Source: CAZCFB01 sp964511535 (GTDB lineage Bacteria > Myxococcota_A > Polyangia > GCA-2747355 > CAZCFB01). Taken from it: a DNA stretch of 28,483 bases. Numbering within the stretch: position 1 is the first letter of the stretch; the number at the start of each line of letters is the position of its first letter. The stretch lies in contig CAZEFW010000127.1 in NCBI GenBank assembly GCA_964511535.1, positions 1-28,483 of the forward strand, read 5' to 3'. Positions 9,501 through 16,020 of this stretch are shown in pieces. Position numbers and translations under genes: made by a program. A model generated the notes under the pieces. The model made no database searches and had not been told where the DNA came from. It saw only the letters and a list, made by a program, of their open reading frames with translations.

Positions 9501-10514
9501 GGCGTAGCCGTCGCCGTCAACGTCGCAGCGGATACACCCCTCGTCGATGTTGCCGTCGCAGTTGTTGTCGATGTTGTCCCCGCACACCTCCTTCATCCCC
9601 TTGTTCACCTTCGGGTTGGTGTCGTCGCAGTCCTCGGCCTTGGGGTAGCAGTCGCAGTCACCGTCGGTGATGCAGGCGCTGTCCTTGCCGGAGCAGTCCT
9701 GGTCGATGCCATCGCCGCAGTAGGGCGCCTTGACGCTCTTGCCGGCGGCCTTCAGCTTCTCCAGGCACTTCTTGGGCAGCACCGGGAAGCTGCCGGCGGC
9801 CACACCGCCGGGGCAGTTGACGCAGGTGGTGGCCGCCTCCTGGAGCTTGCTGGACCGGCACGGATCGGTGTCGTCGCAGTCCTTGTCGCTGGAGTCGCCA
9901 TCGCCGTCAGCGTCCACGCACTCGGCGTCGCCGGCGCCCGGCTTGGCCTCGCAGCCGGCGGAGCAGTCGTTGTCCAGGCTGTCGCCGCAGATCTCCTTGG
10001 CGAACGGGTGCACCTTGGAGTTGTTGTCGTTGCAGTCGAGGTACTTGCAGGCGCCGCCGATGCACGCCACGCCTGCGGCGCCGCACGCCGGCACGCCGTC
10101 GCCGTCGGCGTCCACACCGGAGCCCACCGCCCTGAGCACCGCCGTCTCCTCGCGCACTCCGTCGACACGGTAGTCCGCCGAGAAGAAGTGGTTCCCGCCG
10201 CCCCGCGCGCTGACCTGGGCCAGGTAGTGGCCCGGCGCCAGAAACTCCACCGCCACGCGCAGCCCCTGGCCCGGCTTGGAGATGTCCCGGGTGATGGTCT
10301 GCCTGGGCGACAGGTAGATGACCTGGCCGCTGGACAGATCGGTGATCTTGTACTGCAGCTTGTCCACCTTCTCCTTGGCCTCGATGGTGAGCAGGAGGCT
10401 GTGGAGGTCGCCGCAAGTTGTGACCGTGAAGAAGAGACAGAGCGGCGCGAGCAGCGTCGCCGCGTGGATCAGCCTGTCTCTCCAGCGCCGGGAACGATTT
10501 CCCCTATATTTCAT
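6570..10514 (-). CDS. MopE-like secreted Cys-rich metal-binding repeat protein
   Basis: This 1314-residue protein starts with a basic, hydrophobic export signal (about residues 10-40) ending near V-T-T-C, possibly a weak lipobox. An approximately 85-residue beta-rich segment follows. Residues about 134-795 contain many repeats of the type D-x-D-G-D-G, D-C-(D/N)-D, and C-x-x-x-x-D-x-(D/N)-C-D-G, the putative metal-binding motif of MopE-like Myxococcota proteins. Residues about 795-1314 are very rich in Cys, Gly and Thr and include four copies of a unit built on G-x-C-(W/Y)-x-G-x-C-C-T-x-C. The start at 10514 is preferred because it gives the signal peptide and has GGTGA seven bases upstream. 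An earlier in-frame ATG at 10901 lies inside the divergent gene. Likely extracellular or outer-membrane attached; function unknown. Confidence 0.85.
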   Translation of the reverse strand: MKYRGNRSRRWRDRLIHAATLLAPLCLFFTVTTCGDLHSLLLTIEAKEKVDKLQYKITDLSSGQVIYLSPRQTITRDISKPGQGLRVAVEFLAPGHYLAQVSARGGGNHFFSADYRVDGVREETAVLRAVGSGVDADGDGVPACGAAGVACIGGACKYLDCNDNNSKVHPFAKEICGDSLDNDCSAGCEAKPGAGDAECVDADGDGDSSDKDCDDTDPCRSSKLQEAATTCVNCPGGVAAGSFPVLPKKCLEKLKAAGKSVKAPYCGDGIDQDCSGKDSACITDGDCDCYPKAEDCDDTNPKVNKGMKEVCGDNIDNNCDGNIDEGCIRCDVDGDGYALPGTTDKKCEKMPKTDLDDFDAGKNPGTTASDPTGTEGGTILGALREWCSFTRKTKNFDSPDPKYPDYERDADHDGDKLPASQDGCPSKACDADGDGFQAKKCNPPLTKTDCDDTNHKIFPGAPDKCGDGVAQNCQSDRPCAGITDADKDGYSDKDDCNDADANIYPWALEKCDGKDNDCDKLIDEGNPDHLGKLIPTFKPTCNDDNDGECAPDCTPGSKNCSTGGNIVSGICACSSLPPTGTRDEKDRVKCSGENLAKSPTQRCWGAKQPQPEECDTKDHDCNEKLDDPTGFNFKDKGKPCSITGPVKSRGTCKQGKVVGCDLTKKVPYDSIVVAVMKKHKVEFNPNWVCSGDTLFPIPEVCNGRDEDCDGAYAIQDVVGVDVGSKELDEKDVDGDKFLACKGPCSAVGRTSLYPGLSGCADCDEKSPRKASTFPNANELCNDWDDNCKNGKSDDGKDECPAKGNGWACCSPQKACRNTLNDPLNCGTCGFVCDKRVADKCANGKCVCGTTGNPCKNGLNCVGGKCVCISGKDSKCAGGCCDGTTTCRFFLPGGTQSATKCGWGGQQCKTCDDKNDCTKDSCTSKGTCHNPNLANSPLVKCNSNAGRCWNGQCCTGCVGGGVCKPGAAVSFCGLGGVNCSQCKSGTQCKADICTAGKCGLKNKSNTTTCDDKQFCTSGDKCTNGVCGGTARDCSGLNDDCNTGTCSETLDKCYKKPKPTLTSCFSGLGKCYGGTCCTGCYDKSGGVCRPGTSVYACAKGGGDCKVCNNPTNVCQVATCSGAGVCGVAFKGAQAACTASSKSGQCYDAKPNPVCCTGCWDTGSQACNTGNTTASCGVSGNACQKCTAPNDCKTASCSAGGACGTSNKPNLTACTANSLKGQCYTGKCCTTCYNGSKCVSGTGYMCGTGGGNCVNCSQLGAGTCTAGVCTCSGCLNKSGVIDVCHTGTANKNCGSSGTCVDCTASGKTCNSTTKVCE

Positions 10515-10547
10515 TGCACTTTCACCAAGGTAGTCATGTCCAGGTTC

Positions 10548-10575
10548 AGTATATCCCAGAGGGGCACGGTGAAAA
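10548..10575 (-). promoter_or_regulatory. Possible promoter of the MopE-like gene
   Basis: On the minus strand TTTTCA (10575-10570) is followed by 16 bases and TATACT (10553-10548). This would give a leader of about 27 bases containing a GGTGA ribosome binding site. The -35 match is weak (4/6). Confidence 0.4.
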
Positions 10576-10605
10576 AGGGCGGGCAGGAAGAGTCTCTCGG
10601 GGTGG

Positions 10606-10617
10606 TACTGTGGACGC
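10606..10617 (+). promoter_or_regulatory. TANNNT-N6-ATG leaderless -10 element
   Basis: TACTGT (10606-10611) stands exactly six bases before the ATG at 10618. It matches the TANNNT pattern only at its three fixed positions, and no clear -35 or ribosome binding site is visible. The call rests on sharing the geometry of four other starts in the window. Confidence 0.4.
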
Positions 10618-12033
10618 ATGCCCCCTCTCGCACCCCGAGCCCTGGCCCCGCTGGCCCTCGCCGCGGCCTGCGCGCTGGCCTGCAGCGACCCCGACCCCCT
10701 GACGACCAGCGACGGGCGAGCCGGTGACGGCGCGCCAGCCGACGCCGGAGTACCGGACCGTGCGCCCACCCCGGACACCGCCCCGGACGCCTGGGTCCCG
10801 GCCAAGGCGCCGTCGGTGAAGATGCCGCGGACCTCCATCCTGCCGTCGGAGCTGGGGGTGCTGTACAACGAAAAAGATCCGATCTCGGTGGCGGTGGCCA
10901 AGTACTACCAGCTCAAGCGCGGCATCCCGCAGAAGAACATGGTCAAGCTCTCCTTCTCGCCGCACCTGGACCGGATGGAGATCTCGGTGTTCAAGCCGCT
11001 CAAGGCCAAGGTCGACGCCGCCCTGGGCAAGGAGGTGCAGGCGCTGGCGCTGACCTGGCGCTGGCCATACCGGGTGCACTGCATGTCGGTCACCTCCGCC
11101 TTCGCCCTTGGCTACGAGGCGAAGTACTGCAACGACATCAAGGTGAGCGGCAAGTGGTGCGGCACCACGGCCCCGGTGAGCTACTTCAAGAGCGAGAGCA
11201 GCCGCCCGTTCACGGACCACAAGCTCCGCCCCACCATGGCGCTGGCGGGCATGACCGAGGCGGACGTCAAGAAGGTCATCGACCGGGGCCTCGCCGCCGA
11301 GGGCACCATGCCGCCGGGCAAGGGGTACCTGGTGCGCACCACGGACAAGGCGCGCTCGGTGCGGTACGGCCAGTTCCAGGTGTCCGTGGCGCAGCTCAAC
11401 CACAAGGGGGGCGTGGCGCTGGAGTACATCGACAACTCCAAGGGCACCGCGGCAGGCAACCACATCAGCGGCAAGGCCGACGTGATGTTCTACTTCACCG
11501 GCCTCAAGACCGTCGACAAGCTCACCACGAACACCTATCGCCCTGGCGCCGTGGGGGACCACCTGACCTCCTTCGGCGGCAAGCTTCGGGCCGTGGGCAA
11601 GACCGGGCAGATGAGCGTGCTGCGCTGGCTGGAGGCCGGCCTCACCGGCAGCTACGGCACCACCATGGAGCCGTGCAACTACCCGCACAAGTTCCCGGAC
11701 ACCCGCATCATGCTGCCCTACTACTTCCGCGGCGCGACGCTGGTGGAGGCGTACTGGAAGTCGGTGAACTGGCCTGGCGAGGGGATCTTCATCGGCGATC
11801 CGCTGGCCCGCCCCTGGGGGACGAAGGTGAGCTGGGACGCAACAAAACGCAGCCTCACCATACGCACCTCGATCCTCAAGCCCACCGCCGCCTACCAGCT
11901 GTGGGGGGTGTCCCCCGCCACTGGCAAGGAGGAGCTGGTGAGGGACAAAATAAAAATCCCGAAGTACCTGGTGACCGACATCGTGGTGGCGCCGGTGAAG
12001 CACAGCGCGTACCGCCTGGCGTTGACGCCCTGA
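10618..12033 (+). CDS. TIGR03790-family lipoprotein
   Basis: This 471-residue protein begins with an Ala/Leu-rich signal with Cys at 18 and 22 (L-A-A-A-C or A-L-A-C), suggesting a lipoprotein. A low-complexity Asp/Pro/Ala linker runs to about residue 62. The main domain starts with G-V-L-Y-N near residue 80 and continues with S-V-A-V-A-K-Y-Y and R-G-I-P-x-x-N. These are the marks of the TIGR03790 family, seen in delta-proteobacteria, planctomycetes and acidobacteria and of unknown function. It is transcribed alone, divergent from the MopE-like gene and convergent with the DUF4846 gene. The ATG is preceded by TANNNT-N6 and no ribosome binding site. Confidence 0.82.
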   Translation: MPPLAPRALAPLALAAACALACSDPDPLTTSDGRAGDGAPADAGVPDRAPTPDTAPDAWVPAKAPSVKMPRTSILPSELGVLYNEKDPISVAVAKYYQLKRGIPQKNMVKLSFSPHLDRMEISVFKPLKAKVDAALGKEVQALALTWRWPYRVHCMSVTSAFALGYEAKYCNDIKVSGKWCGTTAPVSYFKSESSRPFTDHKLRPTMALAGMTEADVKKVIDRGLAAEGTMPPGKGYLVRTTDKARSVRYGQFQVSVAQLNHKGGVALEYIDNSKGTAAGNHISGKADVMFYFTGLKTVDKLTTNTYRPGAVGDHLTSFGGKLRAVGKTGQMSVLRWLEAGLTGSYGTTMEPCNYPHKFPDTRIMLPYYFRGATLVEAYWKSVNWPGEGIFIGDPLARPWGTKVSWDATKRSLTIRTSILKPTAAYQLWGVSPATGKEELVRDKIKIPKYLVTDIVVAPVKHSAYRLALTP

Positions 12034-12046
12034 GCCTGCCCCTCAG
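12030..12046. terminator. Small hairpin at convergent gene ends
   Basis: Arms CTGAG (12030-12034) and CTCAG (12042-12046) flank a 7-base loop. They contain the stop codons of both convergent genes, which end only 9 bp apart. The stem is short and there is no T tract, so this is a weak call for a bidirectional terminator. Confidence 0.25.
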
Positions 12047-12933
12047 TACTTCATGCGGCGCAGGTCCTTCCAGCGGAAGGTCCCCCCCCAGGCCGGCAGG
12101 TAGACCCCGCGGCTGTTGAAGTCCAGCTCGAACCAGGCGTTGCCCGCGCGGTCGCGCAGCACCTGCATGTCCTGGGCAGGCATGTAGCCATGGCCGATGA
12201 GCGCGCGCAGGTTGCCCTCGCTGTCCCGCGCCAGATCGAGGATCACCGCCGCGTGGCCGGGTGAGCCCCCCCGGTTGAAGAAGTCCCCCGCCCGGACGGT
12301 CTTCGGATCCTTGACCCGCGGCTCGCTGTGCAGGTGCAGGGTGCCGGTCCAGGAGAACATGAACTCCAGGTAGCGCCGCAGGCAGCGCTTGCCGCTGCAC
12401 GCCCGCGCCTTGGTCTCCACGCCCTTCCATTTGCGGCCCTTCTTCACCGGGCGCTGCCCCTTGCGCCACTGGGCGTAGCCGAAGCGCATGCCGCCGCCCC
12501 AGCGAAACTTGATGCGGTCGGCCCGGCCCCGGGACCCGAGGTACTCGCCGCGCAGGCGCATGATGGTGTCCGCGCACTGCTGGCGGTCGCGCTTGCTCAG
12601 ATCGAGGTCCACCACCGCGGCCACCAGCTTGCTGTCGCCCCGCAGGATGGTCCTGCCGCGGTAGGAGCGCACCGGCGTGCCCGCGGGCAGCAGGGGCAGC
12701 CGCCGCAGCCAGCTGGCATAGCTGCCTTTCTTCGCCTCCACCCGGCTGAACCCCTCGGGCGGCTTCAGTCGGTCCACCAGCGCCTCGTACGCGGCGGCGC
12801 GGCGCTCCCAGGGGTAGGCGCGGTGGTCGTCGGTGCGTGGTCGTTCCGCTCGCGCCTGGCTGCACGCGGCGGTCGCCAGCATGGTCAGGGCCAGCAGCCC
12901 CGCTCTCATTCTGTCGGTCATGGTCACGCCCAT
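12043..12933 (-). CDS. DUF4846 lipoprotein
   Basis: The protein (296 residues from the first ATG) has a lipoprotein signal with lipobox A-T-A-A-C. The DUF4846 landmarks are all present: S-W-L-R-R-L-P-L, V-D-L-D then Q-Q-C-A-D-x-x-x-R-L-R-x-E-Y-L, G-D-F-F-x-x-G-G-x-P-G-H-A, and G-Y-M-P-A-Q. The family is uncharacterised and usually exported. The true start is uncertain. A TATAAT on this strand (12937-12932) overlaps the first ATG, so initiation may instead be at GTG 12927, ATG 12921 or ATG 12909. The last gives the most compact lipoprotein signal (M-R-A-G-L-L). It is convergent with the TIGR03790 gene and divergent from the next. Confidence 0.83.
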   Translation of the reverse strand: MGVTMTDRMRAGLLALTMLATAACSQARAERPRTDDHRAYPWERRAAAYEALVDRLKPPEGFSRVEAKKGSYASWLRRLPLLPAGTPVRSYRGRTILRGDSKLVAAVVDLDLSKRDRQQCADTIMRLRGEYLGSRGRADRIKFRWGGGMRFGYAQWRKGQRPVKKGRKWKGVETKARACSGKRCLRRYLEFMFSWTGTLHLHSEPRVKDPKTVRAGDFFNRGGSPGHAAVILDLARDSEGNLRALIGHGYMPAQDMQVLRDRAGNAWFELDFNSRGVYLPAWGGTFRWKDLRRMKY

Positions 12934-12937
12934 TATA
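12932..12937 (-). promoter_or_regulatory. Perfect -10 TATAAT for the DUF4846 gene
   Basis: A perfect TATAAT on the minus strand overlaps the first possible ATG of the gene (12933). If used, the transcript would begin near 12925 and the real start codon would be downstream at 12921 or 12909. It faces away from the plus-strand -10 at 12951, 13 bases apart. Confidence 0.4.
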
Positions 12938-12950
12938 CGGCCCGGGTTGT

Positions 12951-12962
12951 TATGATGGCCCC
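12951..12962 (+). promoter_or_regulatory. TATGAT-N6-ATG leaderless -10 element
   Basis: TATGAT (12951-12956, 5/6 to consensus) lies exactly six bases before the ATG at 12963. There is no ribosome binding site, so a leaderless transcript is inferred. Confidence 0.5.
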
Positions 12963-13598
12963 ATGTTCAACGCAAAGACCTTCACCCTCGCGGCCGGCCT
13001 GCTTGTGGTCGCCCTCGGCTTCGCCCTCCCCTCCCCGGCCCACGCGAGCGTCTGCGTGTCGCCCTACCGCTGCCTGTGCCGCGACGGCTACATGGAGCTG
13101 GTGATATACGGCACGGTGGCCTCGGTCGGCACCAGCGAGGCCACGGTCAAGGTGCTGGAGGTGACCCAGAAAAACCCGCCATCCGGCGCGGCGGGCGTGC
13201 TGCCGGGAGACTCCATTGTGGTGCGGCCGTACATCTGGGGCGACAGCCTGGTGGCCGGCGCCAAGGTGGTGATCCCCATGCGCATGCCCACGGGAGACGG
13301 GGGGCCCGCCACCGACAGCTTCGACACCCCGATGTACGTGGACAACCAGGACCGGGCGGTCTGCTTCACCCAGAAGAACGTGAGGGTGCCCCGCAAGGAG
13401 GCCACCGAGGCGATCCTGATTCAGGACAAGGGCGTACTGTGCCGCAAGACGCTGCACAAATACGGTCTGGATCCCAACGCCGATACCTGCGGCGGCGATC
13501 CGGACGCGTGCACCATGAGCGGCCCGGAGGGAGCCAGCCCGGCGTGGATCCTGCTGCCCGCCCTGGCGCTGTTGCTGATCCGGCTCCGACGATTCTGA
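12963..13598 (+). CDS. Secreted Cys protein with C-terminal membrane/sorting-like tail
   Basis: This 211-residue protein of unrecognised family has a clear signal peptide (cleavage after A-H-A near residue 28). The mature start is S-V-C-V-x-x-Y-R-C-L-C-R-D-G-Y, and a central beta-rich domain of about 130 residues follows. The tail has C-G-G-D-P-D-A-C-T, a short Gly/Ser/Pro stretch, one hydrophobic segment and a basic end R-L-R-R-F. That layout resembles C-terminal sorting signals of the MYXO-CTERM/PEP-CTERM kind, though not the canonical motifs. The ATG at 12963 was chosen over an upstream ATG at 12837 because it begins the signal peptide and sits six bases after TATGAT. Confidence 0.75.
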   Translation: MFNAKTFTLAAGLLVVALGFALPSPAHASVCVSPYRCLCRDGYMELVIYGTVASVGTSEATVKVLEVTQKNPPSGAAGVLPGDSIVVRPYIWGDSLVAGAKVVIPMRMPTGDGGPATDSFDTPMYVDNQDRAVCFTQKNVRVPRKEATEAILIQDKGVLCRKTLHKYGLDPNADTCGGDPDACTMSGPEGASPAWILLPALALLLIRLRRF

Positions 13599-13622
13599 GC
13601 AGCAGCTTCAGCAGCAATCAAT

Positions 13623-13662
13623 CTGGCATTCTGGCATTCCGGCGCTCTGGCATTCTGGCATT
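13623..13662. repeat. Intergenic CTGGCATT octamer array
   Basis: Octamer CTGGCATT occurs twice (13623-13638), is interrupted by one diverged unit CCGGCGCT (13639-13646), and occurs twice again (13647-13662). It lies in the 175-bp spacer between the secreted Cys protein and the acyltransferase fusion. Confidence 0.8.
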
Positions 13663-13723
13663 CGGCGACCACAGGCCGCCGATCCCCGCCGCCGATCCTT
13701 GCCAAAAGCGCCCGATCTGGTGT

Positions 13724-13740
13724 ATGACGCAGAGTGTCAT
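13724..13740. promoter_or_regulatory. Inverted repeat ATGACGC-AGA-GTGTCAT
   Basis: Arms of 7 bp with one mismatch (perfect outer 5 bp: ATGAC and GTCAT) lie 33 bases upstream of the acyltransferase fusion start. Size and position suit a dimeric repressor site, but I cannot name the regulator. Confidence 0.4.
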
Positions 13741-13773
13741 TTTCAACTAACCGACTTCGCAGAGGTATCGCCC

Positions 13774-15327
13774 ATGGAAAGAGATCAGATCGCCAACGCA
13801 CTGCTCTGGCCCGTTGACCAGTCACTCGGCCTCGCCCTGGGCGGCCTGGACAAGATCGGACTGCTCAAGCCGGCCTCCCAGGCCATCTACTCCGGCCTGC
13901 GTACCATGCTCGGCGCGCAGTTCCGCGCCATGAACGAGCTCGAGGTGGAGGGCGCCGACAACGTGCCCACCAGCGGCGGCGTGCTGCTGGCCGTGAACCA
14001 CCAGAGCTGGCTCGACGTGCAGGTCGTGGGCGCCTCCTGCCCCCGCCGGGTCCACTTCATCGCCAAGAGCGAGTTCGAGACCTGGCCCGTGCTGCGCCAC
14101 CTGATCCCGATCAGCGAGTCTGTCTACGTGCGCCGGGGCGGCGACAACGCGGCCCTGGAGAGCATCACCGAGGCGCTGCGCGACGGCTGGGCCGTGGTTA
14201 TTTTTCCCGAGGGCACCATCCCGGGCGAGGAGGACATCCCGCGCCGGGCCGTGGAGCCGAACACTGGCCTGCTGCCCGGTCACACCGGCGTGGCTCGCCT
14301 GGCCAAAGCGGCCGGCGTCCCCATCGTGCCGGTGGGCGTCAGCGGCACCGGCCGCGCCTTCCCGCCGGAGATCTACCCCCGGCTGGAGACCCTGCGCATG
14401 CCGGGCAACACTCCGATCCGCATCCGCTACGGCGCGCCCATCGACGTGCCCGCCGACTACGGCGACGAGGATGATTCGTACGAGCTGTATCGCGAGATGA
14501 CCGACCGGGTGATGGGCGAGATCAGCTCCCTGGTGGACCACCGCTGCAACTACGTGCCGATCCAGGTGCCCATCCCCGAGCCGCCCCGCCGCAAGAACAT
14601 CGGCGTGCTGCTGCTGCACGGCTTCACCTCCCACACCGACACCGTGTCCGGACTGATCCCCCACCTGGAGGAGGCGGGCATCCCCTACAGGATGCCGTGG
14701 CTGAGAGGACACGGGACGCGCTACCAGGACCTGCGCGGGGTCAAGGCCCGCGAGTGGTACGTGGACGCCGAATCCGCGCTGTTGGACCTGTGGAACCATG
14801 TGGATCGCATCGTGGTGGTGGGGCTCTCCATGGGTGGACTGGTGGCGCTGGAGCTGGGTATGCGCTACCCGGACAAGATCGCCGGGGTGGTGTCCGTGGC
14901 CACGGCCCTCAAGTTCCTCGATCCGCTGGCTTCGATGAGCGGCCTGATGGCCAAGGTCGTCAAGTACTGGCCGTCCCCCAACGCGTTCAGCGACATGTCC
15001 CTGGCAAGCGGCTCCCGCAACTACCAGAAGTTCGCCACCGACGCCTTCGCCGAGCTGTACAGCTACAGTCAGGAGATCGCCCTCCGCCTGGTGGACCTGC
15101 ACGTGCCGATCCGGGTGCTGATGTCCAAGAAGGACCAGATCGTTGACCCGGAGGCGGCCAACATCATCTACCAGAAAGTCAGCTCCCCCATCCGGGAGAT
15201 CGTCTGGTACGAGGAGAGCGGCCACGAGATGGGACAGGACTGCGAAAAGGACCAGGTGTTCGCCGACACCATGGAGTTCATCAACCGCTTCCGGCTCGAC
15301 GCGCTGGAGGAGGCGACCGAGGGCTAG
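13774..15327 (+). CDS. PlsC-type acyltransferase fused to alpha/beta hydrolase
   Basis: This 517-residue protein joins two enzymes. Residues about 1-255 form a lysophosphatidate-type acyltransferase, with the H-x4-D motif at H76/D81 and FPEGT at 144-148. Residues about 270-517 form an alpha/beta hydrolase of the Est30 / monoacylglycerol lipase type, with an L-L-L-H-G-F oxyanion region, nucleophile elbow G-L-S-M-G-G (Ser352), probable Asp454 and His484. One half could acylate a lipid that the other half deacylates, or together they may remodel phospholipids; this is inference. The start at 13774 has AGAGG eight bases upstream. The frame could extend to 13699, but that part reads as intergenic. 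Probably cytoplasmic or peripheral to the inner membrane. Confidence 0.9.
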   Translation: MERDQIANALLWPVDQSLGLALGGLDKIGLLKPASQAIYSGLRTMLGAQFRAMNELEVEGADNVPTSGGVLLAVNHQSWLDVQVVGASCPRRVHFIAKSEFETWPVLRHLIPISESVYVRRGGDNAALESITEALRDGWAVVIFPEGTIPGEEDIPRRAVEPNTGLLPGHTGVARLAKAAGVPIVPVGVSGTGRAFPPEIYPRLETLRMPGNTPIRIRYGAPIDVPADYGDEDDSYELYREMTDRVMGEISSLVDHRCNYVPIQVPIPEPPRRKNIGVLLLHGFTSHTDTVSGLIPHLEEAGIPYRMPWLRGHGTRYQDLRGVKAREWYVDAESALLDLWNHVDRIVVVGLSMGGLVALELGMRYPDKIAGVVSVATALKFLDPLASMSGLMAKVVKYWPSPNAFSDMSLASGSRNYQKFATDAFAELYSYSQEIALRLVDLHVPIRVLMSKKDQIVDPEAANIIYQKVSSPIREIVWYEESGHEMGQDCEKDQVFADTMEFINRFRLDALEEATEG

Positions 15328-15336
15328 CCCCGGGTG

Positions 15337-15373
15337 TTGCCCGCGCCGGCAGGGTACGGCTTATAATCGGCGC
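15337..15373 (+). promoter_or_regulatory. TATAAT-N6-ATG leaderless promoter
   Basis: A perfect -10 TATAAT (15362-15367) lies exactly six bases before the ATG at 15374. A possible -35 TTGCCC (15337-15342) is 19 bases upstream. There is no ribosome binding site. Confidence 0.6.
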
Positions 15374-15976
15374 ATGCTCAAATTCCGGACAATGAAGGCG
15401 CACAGGGTGGCGCTCCTGATTTTATCAGCAGCGTGCGTGGGGCAATTTCACTGCACCGAAGAAAACACGAACGGGGGAGATGCCTCCGTCGCACCCGACG
15501 CATCGCAGCTGGACCTGGCGTCTGACGCCGTGCTGTCCGACGCCGGAGACATGATGGCGGATCAGGCCGACGGGCTAACCGGCGACGGCGCGGCCGACGG
15601 GCTGACAGGCGACGGCGCGGCCGACGGGCTGGCAGGCGACGGCGCGGCCGACGGGCTGGCAGGCGACAAGTCCTCGCCTGATTCGGGGACGGGCAAGTGG
15701 TACCAGGCCAACAAGGCCTACTGCCCCAGCTTCTGCAAGGCCAAGGGCAAAAAGAGCGTGGCAGGACCGGAGGGGGCCACCTGCATGTCGGGGGAGGCGC
15801 GCTCCGCCTCCGGGGTCAAGCAAGGGATCAAGTTCCCTTACGGCTGCTGGGGTGGCTGCGGGCCCATGTCCACCCCCCACACCACCGTCAACACCACCAG
15901 CGGCTACTGTTTCAGGAAGGGCTACCCCCAGGACTACGACTCCTCCGACCGGACCGTCGGGTGCTTCTGTCGATGA
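15374..15976 (+). CDS. Exported 8-Cys-domain protein, copy 1
   Basis: This 200-residue protein begins with a basic hydrophobic signal ending L-S-A-A-C (Cys21), a possible though imperfect lipobox. An Asp/Ala/Gly linker follows, including four 9-residue repeats A-D-G-L-(T/A)-G-D-G-A. Residues about 108-200 form a compact domain starting K-W-Y-Q-A and containing eight cysteines, with the landmarks E-G-A-T-C-M-S-G-E-A-R, Y-G-C-W-G-G-C-G-P-M and T-V-G-C-F-C at the very end. I do not recognise this domain. The next gene encodes a paralogue with all eight cysteines in the same order. Probably an extracellular disulfide-bonded domain tethered to a membrane by a flexible linker. Confidence 0.8.
   Translation: MLKFRTMKAHRVALLILSAACVGQFHCTEENTNGGDASVAPDASQLDLASDAVLSDAGDMMADQADGLTGDGAADGLTGDGAADGLAGDGAADGLAGDKSSPDSGTGKWYQANKAYCPSFCKAKGKKSVAGPEGATCMSGEARSASGVKQGIKFPYGCWGGCGPMSTPHTTVNTTSGYCFRKGYPQDYDSSDRTVGCFCR
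15566..15667 (+). repeat. 27-bp in-frame tandem repeat (about 4 units)
   Basis: Units begin at 15566, 15593, 15620 and 15647; the last is partial. The units differ at only a few bases and encode A-D-G-L-(T/A)-G-D-G-A. The low divergence suggests recent expansion, and copy-number change would alter linker length without a frameshift. Confidence 0.9.
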
Positions 15977-16020
15977 GCGCGGGGAGAGGAGCAGCGACGG
16001 GGAGTCGCCTCCGGTAGCCC

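Noticed and set aside
7731..10727. 998-codon plus-strand open frame opposite the MopE-like gene
   Set aside because: Almost only Ala, Val, Gly and Leu; it is the antisense of Asp/Cys/Gly codons in the real gene.
10515..10901. N-terminal extension of the MopE-like frame
   Set aside because: It runs antisense through the TIGR03790 gene and lacks a signal peptide; ATG 10514 gives both signal and ribosome binding site.
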